The notes beneath the pieces are model-generated. The model made no database searches. It saw only the letters and a list, made by a program, of their open reading frames with translations, and was not told the origin of the DNA. Shown here one piece after another: positions 1 to 7,938 of a DNA stretch of 18,238 nt (position 1 is the first letter of the stretch; each line of letters starts with the position of its first letter). The stretch is from an uncultured Eubacteriales bacterium. Its GTDB lineage: Bacteria; Bacillota; Clostridia; Oscillospirales; Oscillospiraceae. A program made the position numbers and the translations under genes. The DNA is taken from positions 1-18,238 of the forward strand of contig CAKTLJ010000029.1 in NCBI GenBank assembly GCA_934572535.1, written 5' to 3'.

Positions 1-2004
1 CTTGCCGTCCTGATAGAGGCCGAACTGCGCGCCGCTGAGCGCGTGGCCGTCCTGCGCGTCTACCTTCTTGAGGGCAACGTAGTAGCTGGTCGAACCACCG
101 CCGCCTCCACCGCCACCGGCGGCTGTAACCTTGGCATACACCGTATTGGCATCCAGAGTAATATGGCGCATGGCATAGCGCAGCTGCTCCGTAGCCTTTA
201 AAGTGTCCAGAATATCATTCACGCCGTTTGTTGTATACGCTTCGCGCCAGCCTCCGGCCATGTTCGTAAACAAGAGAACCGGAATAATATCATTCTCATC
301 CCAGTTGTCAGTTACGCTCATGTCAATGCAGCCGGTAATTTGACCGGTCGTATGGACTACTTTTGTTCCCGTACCGGAGATCTTTGCTGCGGCGACTTCT
401 AAGCGCATGGGCGCCGTTAAAGAGTCTTTGGAATAACCTGTGTCTGTTTCTGTCGGCCGCCATTCCACGGGCAGGACAAACGTAGTCTGGCCGTTCAGAG
501 ATGCAGCGGGAACCTGATAGGTATACTGATGGGTAGATCCAACTGTCGCCGTTTCGTCCGTAAACGGGACAGTGGCAATGACTTCCCCATCAGCATCTCG
601 AATCTGAGTCTTTCCGGTCTCCCCGGGTGCAGCCACAGGGCGCAGGAAAGCGCACGTAAACTGGAAGCTCACAGTACCGTCTTCGTCGCCTTCCAGTTCC
701 AGCGCCTCATCCAACATTACCTGAATGTCGAAGTTCGCAAACTTGGGATTTTCGATCTTTCTTTTTGCCAACATTTCTGCAATCAGCGGGTTCATGGTAA
801 CCTCGGCCTTGTAGAAAACCTTTCGATCTTGATTCAACGCCAGAGCAGTTGCTTCACTGCCTGCTATCGACCACGTTTCACCTCTATCCGAGTTCTGCTG
901 TCTGATGGTAGCATCGTATCTCCCTTCGTTGATTGGAGTTTTCTGGGCAAAGGGGACTTGGATATTCTTATCAGGATCGGCGGCCAGGGCGTTGTAGTCC
1001 ACCGCTCTCCACTGAGCGACAAGCGTAATATCCTCGTTCGGCATAGTGATCTTCTGGCCCATCTCATAGAGCGAGGAATCGCTTTCTCTGGCGGAAGGGG
1101 CTGTCTCCATTTTCCACCCGGTCAATTCATAGTAGTCATACCGTCCAGTTTCGCTATTAGGCTCGTTGCTGCGGCCAATAAAATCAACGATCGGGTAAGG
1201 GGCCTGATAGCCATATCCAACACGGAAGGGCTGACCTGCAACATAGTGTTGCGCCTGTAAGCTTTTGTTGGCATAGGAATCGGTGAAATAGGAAAACGCT
1301 GCGGCTTTCTGCGTGTTATTCTCAAACGCTCTGTCCACAACAGGGTACACATTGATCCCGGAAGGCAGCTGACCTTCCGCAGGTTTTCCACTTTCGGGAG
1401 GAAGGTTGAGGTCATACGTAACGGTATGCGTTTCAACCGCTTCTCGCGTCCAGCTATAGTAGAGGAACGGAGAATGCTCGTCTAGTGGATCAATATCCCC
1501 CAGCGCTGGAACAAGAACCGGTTCCTCGGGCCATGCACCGCCCTGATAGCACGGAGATTTTTTCCACTCACTATTATCATAATAGTTATACTCAATTTGT
1601 TCACAAGTCCATTTGGCGATCGGCGTTTTATGATCGGTGTCTCCTTCGCCATACTCGTATACATACGCTGCTACGCTGAGGTCCGCCTTATCCTCGTCCG
1701 TCATACTTTCCGAGGTGGGTCTGCGAACCGTTATGTTTCCATCATTATCTGGCTCCCAATAAACCAGCGTCCAGCCATTCTCTTCATCTTCGTCATATTC
1801 GGGATTGATTGCGTCAAGTTCTGTTTTTTCCACACGGCTAAGCCCGCCATTAGTAGGAGTATAATAAAAGTTATGCACAACAACTGCCGTTGGCTTCGTT
1901 CCCTCGCTGCTGCCTTCTTGTGCAAACGCCAAAACAGGAAGCAGCGACAAAAGCATGGTCACAGAGAGAAGGGTTCCGAATAATCGTTTCCATTGTATTT
2001 TCAT
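1..2004 (-). CDS. Large secreted surface protein with Gly-rich linker and SpaA-like domain (partial, 3' end outside window)
   Basis: The frame is open from an ATG at 2004 to the window edge (668 codons, no stop), so the C-terminus is missing. The start follows an AAAGGAGG site. Residues 1-28 form a signal peptide: basic start (MKIQWKR), hydrophobic core and an AFA cleavage region. Around residues 290-335 the pattern GWK...G..ITMP..DITLVAQW resembles the Listeria-Bacteroides (InlB B) repeat of bacterial surface proteins. A run of eight glycines near residue 630 is followed by a segment with YYVALKKVDAQDG and LSGAQFGLYQDGK, the usual opening of a SpaA/Cna-B prealbumin-like domain found in Gram-positive pilins and adhesins. 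A sortase motif would lie beyond the edge and cannot be seen. It is the second gene after the GLUG-repeat protein and probably shares its invertible promoter. By eye its GC content is lower than that of the genes to the right. An adhesin role is an inference. Confidence 0.85.
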   Translation of the reverse strand, partial: MKIQWKRLFGTLLSVTMLLSLLPVLAFAQEGSSEGTKPTAVVVHNFYYTPTNGGLSRVEKTELDAINPEYDEDEENGWTLVYWEPDNDGNITVRRPTSESMTDEDKADLSVAAYVYEYGEGDTDHKTPIAKWTCEQIEYNYYDNSEWKKSPCYQGGAWPEEPVLVPALGDIDPLDEHSPFLYYSWTREAVETHTVTYDLNLPPESGKPAEGQLPSGINVYPVVDRAFENNTQKAAAFSYFTDSYANKSLQAQHYVAGQPFRVGYGYQAPYPIVDFIGRSNEPNSETGRYDYYELTGWKMETAPSARESDSSLYEMGQKITMPNEDITLVAQWRAVDYNALAADPDKNIQVPFAQKTPINEGRYDATIRQQNSDRGETWSIAGSEATALALNQDRKVFYKAEVTMNPLIAEMLAKRKIENPKFANFDIQVMLDEALELEGDEDGTVSFQFTCAFLRPVAAPGETGKTQIRDADGEVIATVPFTDETATVGSTHQYTYQVPAASLNGQTTFVLPVEWRPTETDTGYSKDSLTAPMRLEVAAAKISGTGTKVVHTTGQITGCIDMSVTDNWDENDIIPVLLFTNMAGGWREAYTTNGVNDILDTLKATEQLRYAMRHITLDANTVYAKVTAAGGGGGGGGSTSYYVALKKVDAQDGHALSGAQFGLYQDGK

Positions 2005-2030
2005 GGACTGGTTCCTCCTTTCACAGATAG

Positions 2031-2054
2031 GGGCCAGGAGCTAGGTCCTGGCCC
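2031..2054. other. Intercistronic hairpin between the two surface-protein genes
   Basis: A 9-bp perfect stem (GGGCCAGGA / TCCTGGCCC) with a 6-nt loop sits between the GLUG-protein stop and the ribosome binding site of the next gene. On the minus strand, the direction of transcription, no U-tract follows, so it is a poor intrinsic terminator. It may be an mRNA-processing or stabilising element, or a partial attenuator that sets the ratio of the two proteins. Confidence 0.6.
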
Positions 2055-2069
2055 TTGTTTCATCCTCGA

Positions 2070-3656
2070 TCAAAATAGATACGTCACAGCGCTGGTAAAA
2101 TCAGTGCTGTATCCAGGGGCTACCGACCAATAGGTTGCGTCCAAGCCCAAGGGTTCCATAGGAGTACGGGCCTTGACGGATGCCTTGTAGTTCTCGGCGG
2201 TGCCGTGATTGGTCCCCGTAATTGCGCCATAGGTGCACCAGCAGTTTCGAATTACGCTGGACTCCAAATTCTTGCCAGAAATACCACCTCGTCCGTTGGA
2301 AAGGAGCGCGGTCGGGCTACAGACGGAATAGCAGTCGATGATTTGGCTGTAGGAGATCCCCGCGATGCCGCCGCCGTTGGCCGAGCCGGTGACGCGGGTG
2401 TTGCGCGCGGAGCAATAGCGGATGCTGCTCAGGAAGGTGTACCCCACCATGCCGCCAGCGTTACGACCCGTAACGCCGCCGCCACGCACCTGAACGTTCT
2501 GGACGGTCGCGCGGTCGATCGAACCGGCCAGGACGCCCGCGTTGGTAGCGTTTTTTACGGTGATATTTGACAAGGTCAAGTTGGCGACCACTTGCCCTTC
2601 TCCGATCGCAGCAAACAGACCGCTGTTTTCTCCGCTGGCGTTAAAGGTCGCGTTGGAGATGGTCTTGTTGTTGCCGTTGAAATCTCCGGCAAAGGTCAGC
2701 GCGGTGTACGTCGCATTGGCGCAGTCAATGTCACCCATCAGCTCGACGCGCTGGCTGCTGCTGACCTGGCTGGCGCTGTTCACGAAGGACGCCCAGTCGT
2801 CTGCGTTGCGGATGTAGAGAACGGCGTCGTTGTTTTGCAGGCCAGTGGCAAAGCCGCTGACATCTTCGGCTGTGATCAGCTTCGCATACACCTCGGTGTT
2901 CGCATTCACCGCGCCGCCGAAAACGGCTTCCGTGGTAAAGGCAGCGTCGGTATACCAATTTTCGACGATCAAGTTGCTGGGCAGGGTCACCTGGACCAGC
3001 TTTGCGCCAGCCGGTACGCTCCAGGTATATACCTCGCTGCCATAGTGGTAGAGCACAGAGTATCGGTTCGCAGTCGGGTCACAGAGGACCAATTGGATAG
3101 TTCCGGCGTCTGCGTTGCAGTAGATCGTGCGGGCGGCGTTCCCGACCCCCGCGCTGCTGCACATGGTCCCCGCCCGCAGCGTGGCCCCACTAAGGTTCAG
3201 CGCGGCGGCAAGGGCGTCAGCAGTCATATGGAATCCGCTGCTGAAGCTGCCCGTCCAGGTAATGTTATCGCTGGAGGTCAAGTTGATACTGTAAGCATCG
3301 GTGTTCATGTCTACCGTGTCGGTGTTGATGGCGAACCGAAGGGTAACGCTTCCGTCGGATGCGCTGGCGGCATAGAGTTCCCCTGCCTGCGCTTCGGTCG
3401 TTGCCTGGAACGTGACAGCCTCGCTTGTCGTCAGGGAAATGCTGGCGCCCGCCAGATCTGTGGCACTGGGGACAGAGAGACAGAGGCTGCCGCCTGTCGG
3501 ATCGGCCTCGTTGCCGGATACCGCTGCCCCCGCAAGAAAGGGCGCGGTGCCTGGCGCAGTCGTTTCGCTACCTACTTCTGCTGCCCCTGCGCTGGGAAGC
3601 ATGAAACAAAGTGACATGCACAACGCAAGGGCTAAGGATGCGAATCGTTTCTTCAT
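2070..3656 (-). CDS. Secreted GLUG-repeat (beta-helix-like) surface protein
   Basis: 528 residues. The start is the ATG at 3656, preceded by a GGAGGA site and followed by a clear signal peptide (MKKRFASLALALCMSLCFML, then PSAGAA). A longer reading frame continues upstream to 4226 but crosses the switch region and runs antisense-frame through the recombinase, so it is not used. The N-terminal half is Ser/Thr/Ala-rich. From about residue 280, a DWASFVN...V.L..DIDC start leads into repeats of the form N.TISNATF...SGLFA.I, NAGVLAGSI, NAGGMVGY and NGGGIAGIS, spaced like the GLUG motif found in cell-surface right-handed beta-helix proteins. No LPXTG motif or transmembrane anchor is visible at the C-terminus (TSAVTYLF). 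It is the first gene behind the invertible promoter, and the SpaA-domain protein gene follows 65 bp downstream. Export is well supported; an adhesin or matrix role is inferred. Confidence 0.85.
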   Translation of the reverse strand: MKKRFASLALALCMSLCFMLPSAGAAEVGSETTAPGTAPFLAGAAVSGNEADPTGGSLCLSVPSATDLAGASISLTTSEAVTFQATTEAQAGELYAASASDGSVTLRFAINTDTVDMNTDAYSINLTSSDNITWTGSFSSGFHMTADALAAALNLSGATLRAGTMCSSAGVGNAARTIYCNADAGTIQLVLCDPTANRYSVLYHYGSEVYTWSVPAGAKLVQVTLPSNLIVENWYTDAAFTTEAVFGGAVNANTEVYAKLITAEDVSGFATGLQNNDAVLYIRNADDWASFVNSASQVSSSQRVELMGDIDCANATYTALTFAGDFNGNNKTISNATFNASGENSGLFAAIGEGQVVANLTLSNITVKNATNAGVLAGSIDRATVQNVQVRGGGVTGRNAGGMVGYTFLSSIRYCSARNTRVTGSANGGGIAGISYSQIIDCYSVCSPTALLSNGRGGISGKNLESSVIRNCWCTYGAITGTNHGTAENYKASVKARTPMEPLGLDATYWSVAPGYSTDFTSAVTYLF

Positions 3657-3700
3657 GATATCCTCCTTCCTCGAGGTCCGGTTTTTTAAAATTTCCAAAT

Positions 3701-3715
3701 GTGTACGTTTTAAGA
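3701..3715 (+). repeat. Left arm of the perfect 15-bp inverted repeat of the promoter switch
   Basis: GTGTACGTTTTAAGA, whose exact reverse complement is at 3828-3842. It lies 44 bp upstream of the GLUG-protein start. Identity stops at both ends of the 15 bp, as expected for a recombination site and not for a chance hairpin. Confidence 0.85.
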
Positions 3716-3827
3716 ACACGTTCTTTTCTCTGTAAGCTTCAAGTATTTTCGTCAAACTGACAAGGAATGACAGAAACTGCTTGTAATATTTGTTGCCATG
3801 CTGTATAATGAAACTATTGATACGAGG
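3716..3827. promoter_or_regulatory. Invertible promoter segment (phase-variation switch), drawn in OFF orientation
   Basis: 112 bp between two perfect 15-bp inverted arms, located between the surface-protein operon and a serine recombinase gene. The segment is AT-rich and has no coding content of its own. It carries one good promoter (3781-3809, plus strand), which currently faces the recombinase 3' end and not the surface genes. Inversion between the arms would aim it at the GLUG gene. The layout matches known invertible promoters such as those controlled by Mpi in Bacteroides fragilis. The inversion itself is inferred. Confidence 0.8.
3781..3809 (+). promoter_or_regulatory. Sigma-A type promoter inside the invertible segment
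   Basis: TTGTAA at 3781-3786 (4 of 6 consensus positions), a 17-bp spacer, and a perfect TATAAT at 3804-3809. As drawn, transcription would run rightward, antisense to the recombinase gene. After inversion it would run leftward into the surface operon. No comparable promoter is seen on the minus strand of the segment. Confidence 0.7.
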
Positions 3828-4480
<653 letters not shown>

Positions 4481-4491
4481 CTAATAAAAAC

Positions 4492-4545
4492 AAAAAGACT
4501 CGCAGTAGCAGGATACTTGTATCCTAAACGACTGCGAGTCTTTTG
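4492..4545. terminator. Nested-dyad hairpin, bidirectional terminator after the YeiH gene
   Basis: Outer arms of 14 bp (AAAAGACTCGCAGT at 4493-4506, ACTGCGAGTCTTTT at 4531-4544) are perfect. An inner dyad AGGATAC-TT-GTATCCT sits at 4510-4525. On the minus strand the stem ends in a T-rich tail (TTTTTGTTTTT), so it should end YeiH transcription just before the recombinase gene. The inner palindrome is more than a terminator needs and could also be a protein-binding site. Confidence 0.75.
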
Positions 4546-4565
4546 TGATAAGGCGGGCGGCGCTT

Positions 4566-5606
4566 TTACAAACTCCCATACGGCGCGACGCCGATCAGGT
4601 ATTCCACGGCAATGGCCACCACCACCACCAGGGCGGAGACGAGGAAGCCGTGCAGCATGGGCTTGGCGCCGGAGCGGCAGAGGGCGCTGAAATTCGTGTT
4701 CAGACCGATCGCGGCCAGCGCGGCGACCATCAGAAACTTGCTGACGAGCTTCAGCGCGGCGACCAGCGCCGCGGGCAGAACGCCCAGGCTGGTCAGCGCG
4801 GACATGGCCAGGAAGCCGAGGATGAACCAGGGGAAGATGGAGCGCACGCGCACCCGCACCCCGGTGGCCTGGGCGCTGCGCTTCTTTTTCAGGTGCAGGC
4901 TGATCGCGGCAAAGGCCAGGGTCGCCGGGATGATGGCCAGGGTCCGGGTCAGCTTGACCATCGTGGCGAAGTCCCCGGCCGCCTCGCTGAAGGCATAGCC
5001 GGTCGCGACCACGCTGGAGGTGTCGTTGACGGCGGTCCCGGCCCAGAGGCCGAAGGCGGCGTCGGACAGCCCCAGCCAGTGGCCCAGGAGGGGGAAGAGG
5101 ACGATCATGATCGTGTCGAACAAAAACGTGGCGGACATGCCATAGGCGATGTCCCGGTCCTCGGCCTCGATCACCGGGGCGATGGCGGCGATGGCGGAGC
5201 CGCCGCAGATGCCCGTTCCGGCGTTGATGAGGCTGCTCGTCTTCCAGTTCAGGCCCAGGGCCTTCCCGATCAGCGCGCCCAGCCCGAAGCAGGTCGCCAG
5301 CGTGAAGAGCATCACGAGCAGGGAGAACCGCCCCACCGTCAGGACGGTGCGGAGATTCAGGCTGGCCCCGAGCAGGATGATGGCGAACTTCAGCAGCTTT
5401 TTGGACGTAAACTGGATGCCGGGCGCGGTCGTCTCGGTCGGCTGCACGAAGGCGTTGACGGCCATCCCGATGAAAAGGGCGAGCACAGACGCGCCGATGA
5501 AATGCAGCCCGGCGCGGTTCTCCAGCGCCTCGGCCCCCTTTGCGATGAACGCGATCCCCAGGGCCAGCGCGATCCCCGGGAGCAGGGCAGTGAGTTTCTT
5601 TCCCAT
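4566..5606 (-). CDS. YeiH-family putative sulfate exporter (multi-pass membrane protein)
   Basis: 346 residues, the usual length for the YeiH / UPF0324 family (Pfam PF03601), annotated elsewhere as putative sulfate exporters; transport of sulfate is a family-level guess. About ten hydrophobic segments are visible from residue 7 to the C-terminus. Family signatures include LLGASLNL near 80, NAGTGICGGSAIAA near 128-141 and AGTAVNDTSSVVATGYAFS near 190. The start at 5606 follows a weak GGAG site. The gene is divergent from a LysR-type regulator gene, as for yeiH/yeiE in enterobacteria, and the two are probably linked through the box at 5652-5670. A nested hairpin ends the transcript. Confidence 0.9.
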   Translation of the reverse strand: MGKKLTALLPGIALALGIAFIAKGAEALENRAGLHFIGASVLALFIGMAVNAFVQPTETTAPGIQFTSKKLLKFAIILLGASLNLRTVLTVGRFSLLVMLFTLATCFGLGALIGKALGLNWKTSSLINAGTGICGGSAIAAIAPVIEAEDRDIAYGMSATFLFDTIMIVLFPLLGHWLGLSDAAFGLWAGTAVNDTSSVVATGYAFSEAAGDFATMVKLTRTLAIIPATLAFAAISLHLKKKRSAQATGVRVRVRSIFPWFILGFLAMSALTSLGVLPAALVAALKLVSKFLMVAALAAIGLNTNFSALCRSGAKPMLHGFLVSALVVVVAIAVEYLIGVAPYGSL

Positions 5607-5651
5607 GTAAAACGCTCCGTTTCGATTGGATTTCCGCTTTATTTTACCGCG

Positions 5652-5670
5652 CTTTCATGATACGATAAAG
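5652..5670. promoter_or_regulatory. Candidate LysR-type operator in the yeiH/lysR intergenic region
   Basis: CTTT-N11-AAAG, a dyad of the T-N11-A type bound by LysR-family regulators, in the 116-bp gap between divergent genes. It overlaps a weak plus-strand -10-like TACGAT. Placement and symmetry support it; binding is not shown. Confidence 0.5.
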
Positions 5671-5722
5671 GCATAAGAGATTATGGAACGATTCCGATTT
5701 ATTATGGATAGGGGAAGAGAAG

Positions 5723-6568
5723 ATGGAACCACGCTTAGAATCCTTTCTGACGCTCTGCGACACCATGCACTACGGCCACGCTGCGGAGGCGCTGCATTTA
5801 TCCCAGCCCGCCGTCAGCAAGCACATCCAGTCCCTGGAGCAGCAGTACGGGGTCTGTTTGTTTACCTACGCCAACCGCCGCCTGCACAAGACCCAGCAGG
5901 GGGAGATCTTGCAGCAATACGTGCAGGCGCTTCGCTACAATGAGGAAAAGCTCCTGGAGAAGTTCTGCCGCCAGCCGACGAAGCCACTCCGCGTGGGCGC
6001 GACGAAGTCGATCGGCGAGTACGTGCTCCTGCCGAACATCAAGCACTTTCTCTCCGCGCCGGAGAACGAGATCGAGTTTCTGGTGGACAACACGGAGCGG
6101 CTGCTGGAGCGGCTGGACCACTGCGAACTGGACTTTGTGGTGCTGGAGGGGATCTTCAACAAGCAGCATTACGACTGGGCGCTCTTCCGGAACGAGCCAT
6201 ACATTGGCATCTGCGCGAAAAACCACCCCTTCGCGGGGCGGGAGGTGAGCGTGCAGGAGCTGTTTTCAGAGCGGATCATTTTGCGGGAAAAGGGCTCCGG
6301 CACGCGAAAGCTCTTCGAGCGGGAGCTGGAAAACCTGGGCTTCACCGTGGACGCCTTCCAGAAGCAGATCTGCATCAGCTCGTTTGAGATCATAAAGTCG
6401 CTTGTGCGCGACGGATACGGCGTCAGCTTTCTCTACCAGGCCGTCACGAAGGACAGCGCGGAGCTTGCGCGCTTCACCTGCCCGCCGCTGACCGGGCTGC
6501 ACGAGTTCAACGCGGTCTTCTTGAAGGGGACCGATTCCTGGGACATGGTGCGAAGGTTCATGGTGTGA
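5723..6568 (+). CDS. LysR-family transcriptional regulator, likely controls the divergent YeiH gene
   Basis: 281 residues, slightly shorter than the usual ~300. The N-terminal winged helix-turn-helix is classic: LESFLTLCDTMHYGHAAEAL at 5-24, then HLSQPAVSKHIQSLEQQYG. A linker follows with LFTYANRRLHKTQQGE. The C-terminal part is a periplasmic-binding-like effector domain (LRVGATKSIGEYVL; LDFVVLEGIF; ERIILREKGSGTRKLFE). LysR proteins bind T-N11-A boxes and usually control a neighbouring divergent gene, here the YeiH transporter. The RLREKGSGTR segment and the YeiH neighbour recall CysB/YeiE/CysL-like regulators that sense small sulfur or sulfur-like anions, but the ligand is unknown. The ATG follows GGGGAAGAGAAG. 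Confidence 0.93.
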   Translation: MEPRLESFLTLCDTMHYGHAAEALHLSQPAVSKHIQSLEQQYGVCLFTYANRRLHKTQQGEILQQYVQALRYNEEKLLEKFCRQPTKPLRVGATKSIGEYVLLPNIKHFLSAPENEIEFLVDNTERLLERLDHCELDFVVLEGIFNKQHYDWALFRNEPYIGICAKNHPFAGREVSVQELFSERIILREKGSGTRKLFERELENLGFTVDAFQKQICISSFEIIKSLVRDGYGVSFLYQAVTKDSAELARFTCPPLTGLHEFNAVFLKGTDSWDMVRRFMV

Positions 6569-6597
6569 CGGCAGGCGCACAGAAAGGAGGCAATGAC

Positions 6598-6975
6598 ATG
6601 GACCGAGCGGCTTTGGAAGCCTATATACGGGAGCAGTACGGGACGGAGCCGGACCACCCCTGGCTGAACCACCCGACGTATGCGGTGTTTCGCCACGGCG
6701 GCAACCGGAAGTGGTTTGCGGTCGTCATGGATGTGGCGCGGAGCAAGCTGGGGCTGCCGGGCGAGGCGGAGATGGCGGTCGTGAATTTCAAATGCGACCC
6801 CGTTCTCCTCGGCTCGCTGCTGGGCGAGCCTGGCTTCTTCCCCGCGTACCACATGAGCAAGGCCAGCTGGGTCACCGCCGCCCTGGACGGAAGCGCCGCG
6901 GCGGACACCCTCAAGCTGCTGCTGGACAGGAGCTTTGCGGCGACAGCGCCGAAGCCTCGCCGGAAGCGACCCTGA
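6598..6975 (+). CDS. MmcQ/YjbR family protein
   Basis: 125 residues. The start is the ATG at 6598 with an AAAGGAGG site 7 nt upstream; an in-frame extension back to 6565 overlaps the LysR stop and lacks a ribosome site. Hallmarks of the MmcQ/YjbR (CyaY-like fold) family are the opening helix, PWLNHPTYAVFRHGGNRKWFAVVM, the strand AVVNFKCDP, then GEPGFFPAYHMSKASWVTAAL. Members are small, sometimes called DNA-binding proteins, but with no settled function. The C-terminus ends in a basic tail (PKPRRKRP). It lies 29 bp downstream of lysR on the same strand and is probably co-transcribed; there is no clear functional link. Confidence 0.85.
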   Translation: MDRAALEAYIREQYGTEPDHPWLNHPTYAVFRHGGNRKWFAVVMDVARSKLGLPGEAEMAVVNFKCDPVLLGSLLGEPGFFPAYHMSKASWVTAALDGSAAADTLKLLLDRSFAATAPKPRRKRP

Positions 6976-7006
6976 CCCGGGCCGATGCGGCGCAACTGCG
7001 CGTTGC

Positions 7007-7035
7007 TTGTGCGCCCGCTGGCTTTGCGCTATGAT
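7007..7035 (+). promoter_or_regulatory. Putative promoter of the XRE/zinc-ribbon gene
   Basis: TATGAT at 7030-7035 (5 of 6) with a weak TTGTGC 17 bp upstream, 19 bp before the start codon. The -35 is poor, so this is a moderate call. Confidence 0.4.
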
Positions 7036-7054
7036 AGCGCTGAGGTGATGAACT

Positions 7055-7819
7055 ATGGATACCAAAGATGTGATTTTTGCCCTGAGAACGAAGAAGGGAC
7101 TGTCGCAGGACGAGCTGGCGGAAAAGGTCTTTGTGACCCGGCAGGCGGTCTCTCGCTGGGAGACCGGGGAGACGACGCCCAACACGGAGACCCTGAAGCA
7201 GCTGTCCAGCCTGTTTGACGTGTCCATCAATACGCTTCTCGGCTCGCCCCGGCAGCTCATTTGCCAGTGCTGCGGGATGCCGCTGGCGGACGAGACGACC
7301 AGCAAGGAAACAGACGGCGCGTTCAACGAGGCGTACTGCAAATGGTGCTATGCCAACGGCGAATACCAGTATCACGACATGGATGCGCTGATCGAGGTCT
7401 GCGTGCGGAACATGGCGGGCGAAGCCTGGCCGGAGGACCAGGCCCGCGCCTATATGCGGGAGCTGCTGCCGAAGCTCGACCATTGGAAGCGCTACCGCGA
7501 CCTCGGCGGCGCGGAAAAGCTTGCGGAACACAAGCGGACCCTGCTGCGCGAGCTGAACGCGCTGCACATCGAAGGAATGCCGGAGGTCGAGCAGCTCCTG
7601 CCTCTCGTCGGCAGGGACATCAACCTGGCCTACCGCCTGCCCAACGGAAAGCCCGTAAAATTCCTGGACGACAATGTCACCTACCTCGGCACCATGCTGG
7701 AGTGCGCGTTTGGCGGCGCGCGCCGCTTCGGGATCGTCACCAGCATGGACTTCCTGCTCGTCTGCACCTATGAGGGAACGGGCGAAAACCCCGAGCTGGT
7801 CGTGTACAAAAAGAGATGA
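7055..7819 (+). CDS. XRE-type HTH regulator fused to a zinc ribbon and an uncharacterised C-terminal domain
   Basis: 254 residues. Residues 4-62 are a Cro/CI-type helix-turn-helix (LRTKKGLSQDELAEKVFVTRQAVSRWETG..TPNTETLKQLSSLFDVSINTLLG). Then C70-x2-C73 and C95-x2-C98 (ICQCCGMPLADE...AYCKWCYANGEY) form a putative zinc ribbon of the type found C-terminal to HTH domains in Firmicutes (PF12674-like). Residues 105-175 are helical and charged. The last ~70 residues (LPNGKPVKFLDDN.TYLGTMLECAFGG, MDFLLVCTYEGTGENPELVVYKKR) look like a compact folded domain I cannot name. The start ATG follows TGAGGTGATG. It is probably a single-gene unit. The target is unknown; self-regulation would be usual. Confidence 0.85.
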   Translation: MDTKDVIFALRTKKGLSQDELAEKVFVTRQAVSRWETGETTPNTETLKQLSSLFDVSINTLLGSPRQLICQCCGMPLADETTSKETDGAFNEAYCKWCYANGEYQYHDMDALIEVCVRNMAGEAWPEDQARAYMRELLPKLDHWKRYRDLGGAEKLAEHKRTLLRELNALHIEGMPEVEQLLPLVGRDINLAYRLPNGKPVKFLDDNVTYLGTMLECAFGGARRFGIVTSMDFLLVCTYEGTGENPELVVYKKR

Positions 7820-7845
7820 CCCGCCCCTCCCGGCGCAAAAAGGGC

Positions 7846-7874
7846 TTGACAAATCAAAGGGGAGCGTGTATACT
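7846..7874 (+). promoter_or_regulatory. Strong promoter of the TetR / membrane peptide / LysE operon
   Basis: Perfect TTGACA at 7846-7851, a 17-bp spacer, and TATACT at 7869-7874 (5 of 6). It is the best consensus promoter in the window. A dyad just downstream suggests repression by the encoded TetR protein. Confidence 0.85.
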
Positions 7875-7881
7875 CTGAACA

Positions 7882-7894
7882 TGAACAGCGTTCA
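7882..7894. promoter_or_regulatory. Candidate TetR operator
   Basis: TGAAC-AGC-GTTCA, a perfect 5-bp dyad placed about at the transcription start of the promoter at 7846-7874, where a bound repressor would block initiation. Short, so chance is possible. Confidence 0.45.
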
Positions 7895-7938
7895 CTATGA
7901 GTGGAAGCCCCGTACATGCAATGCTGGGAGGGAAGCGC

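Noticed and set aside
2031..2054. Hairpin as an intrinsic terminator of the GLUG gene
   Set aside because: No T-tract follows on the transcribed strand, so it is listed only as an intercistronic hairpin.
4545..5660. 371-residue plus-strand frame opposite the YeiH gene
   Set aside because: Composition rich in Gly, Asp, Gln and Arg with no domain; antisense shadow of a well-supported transporter gene.
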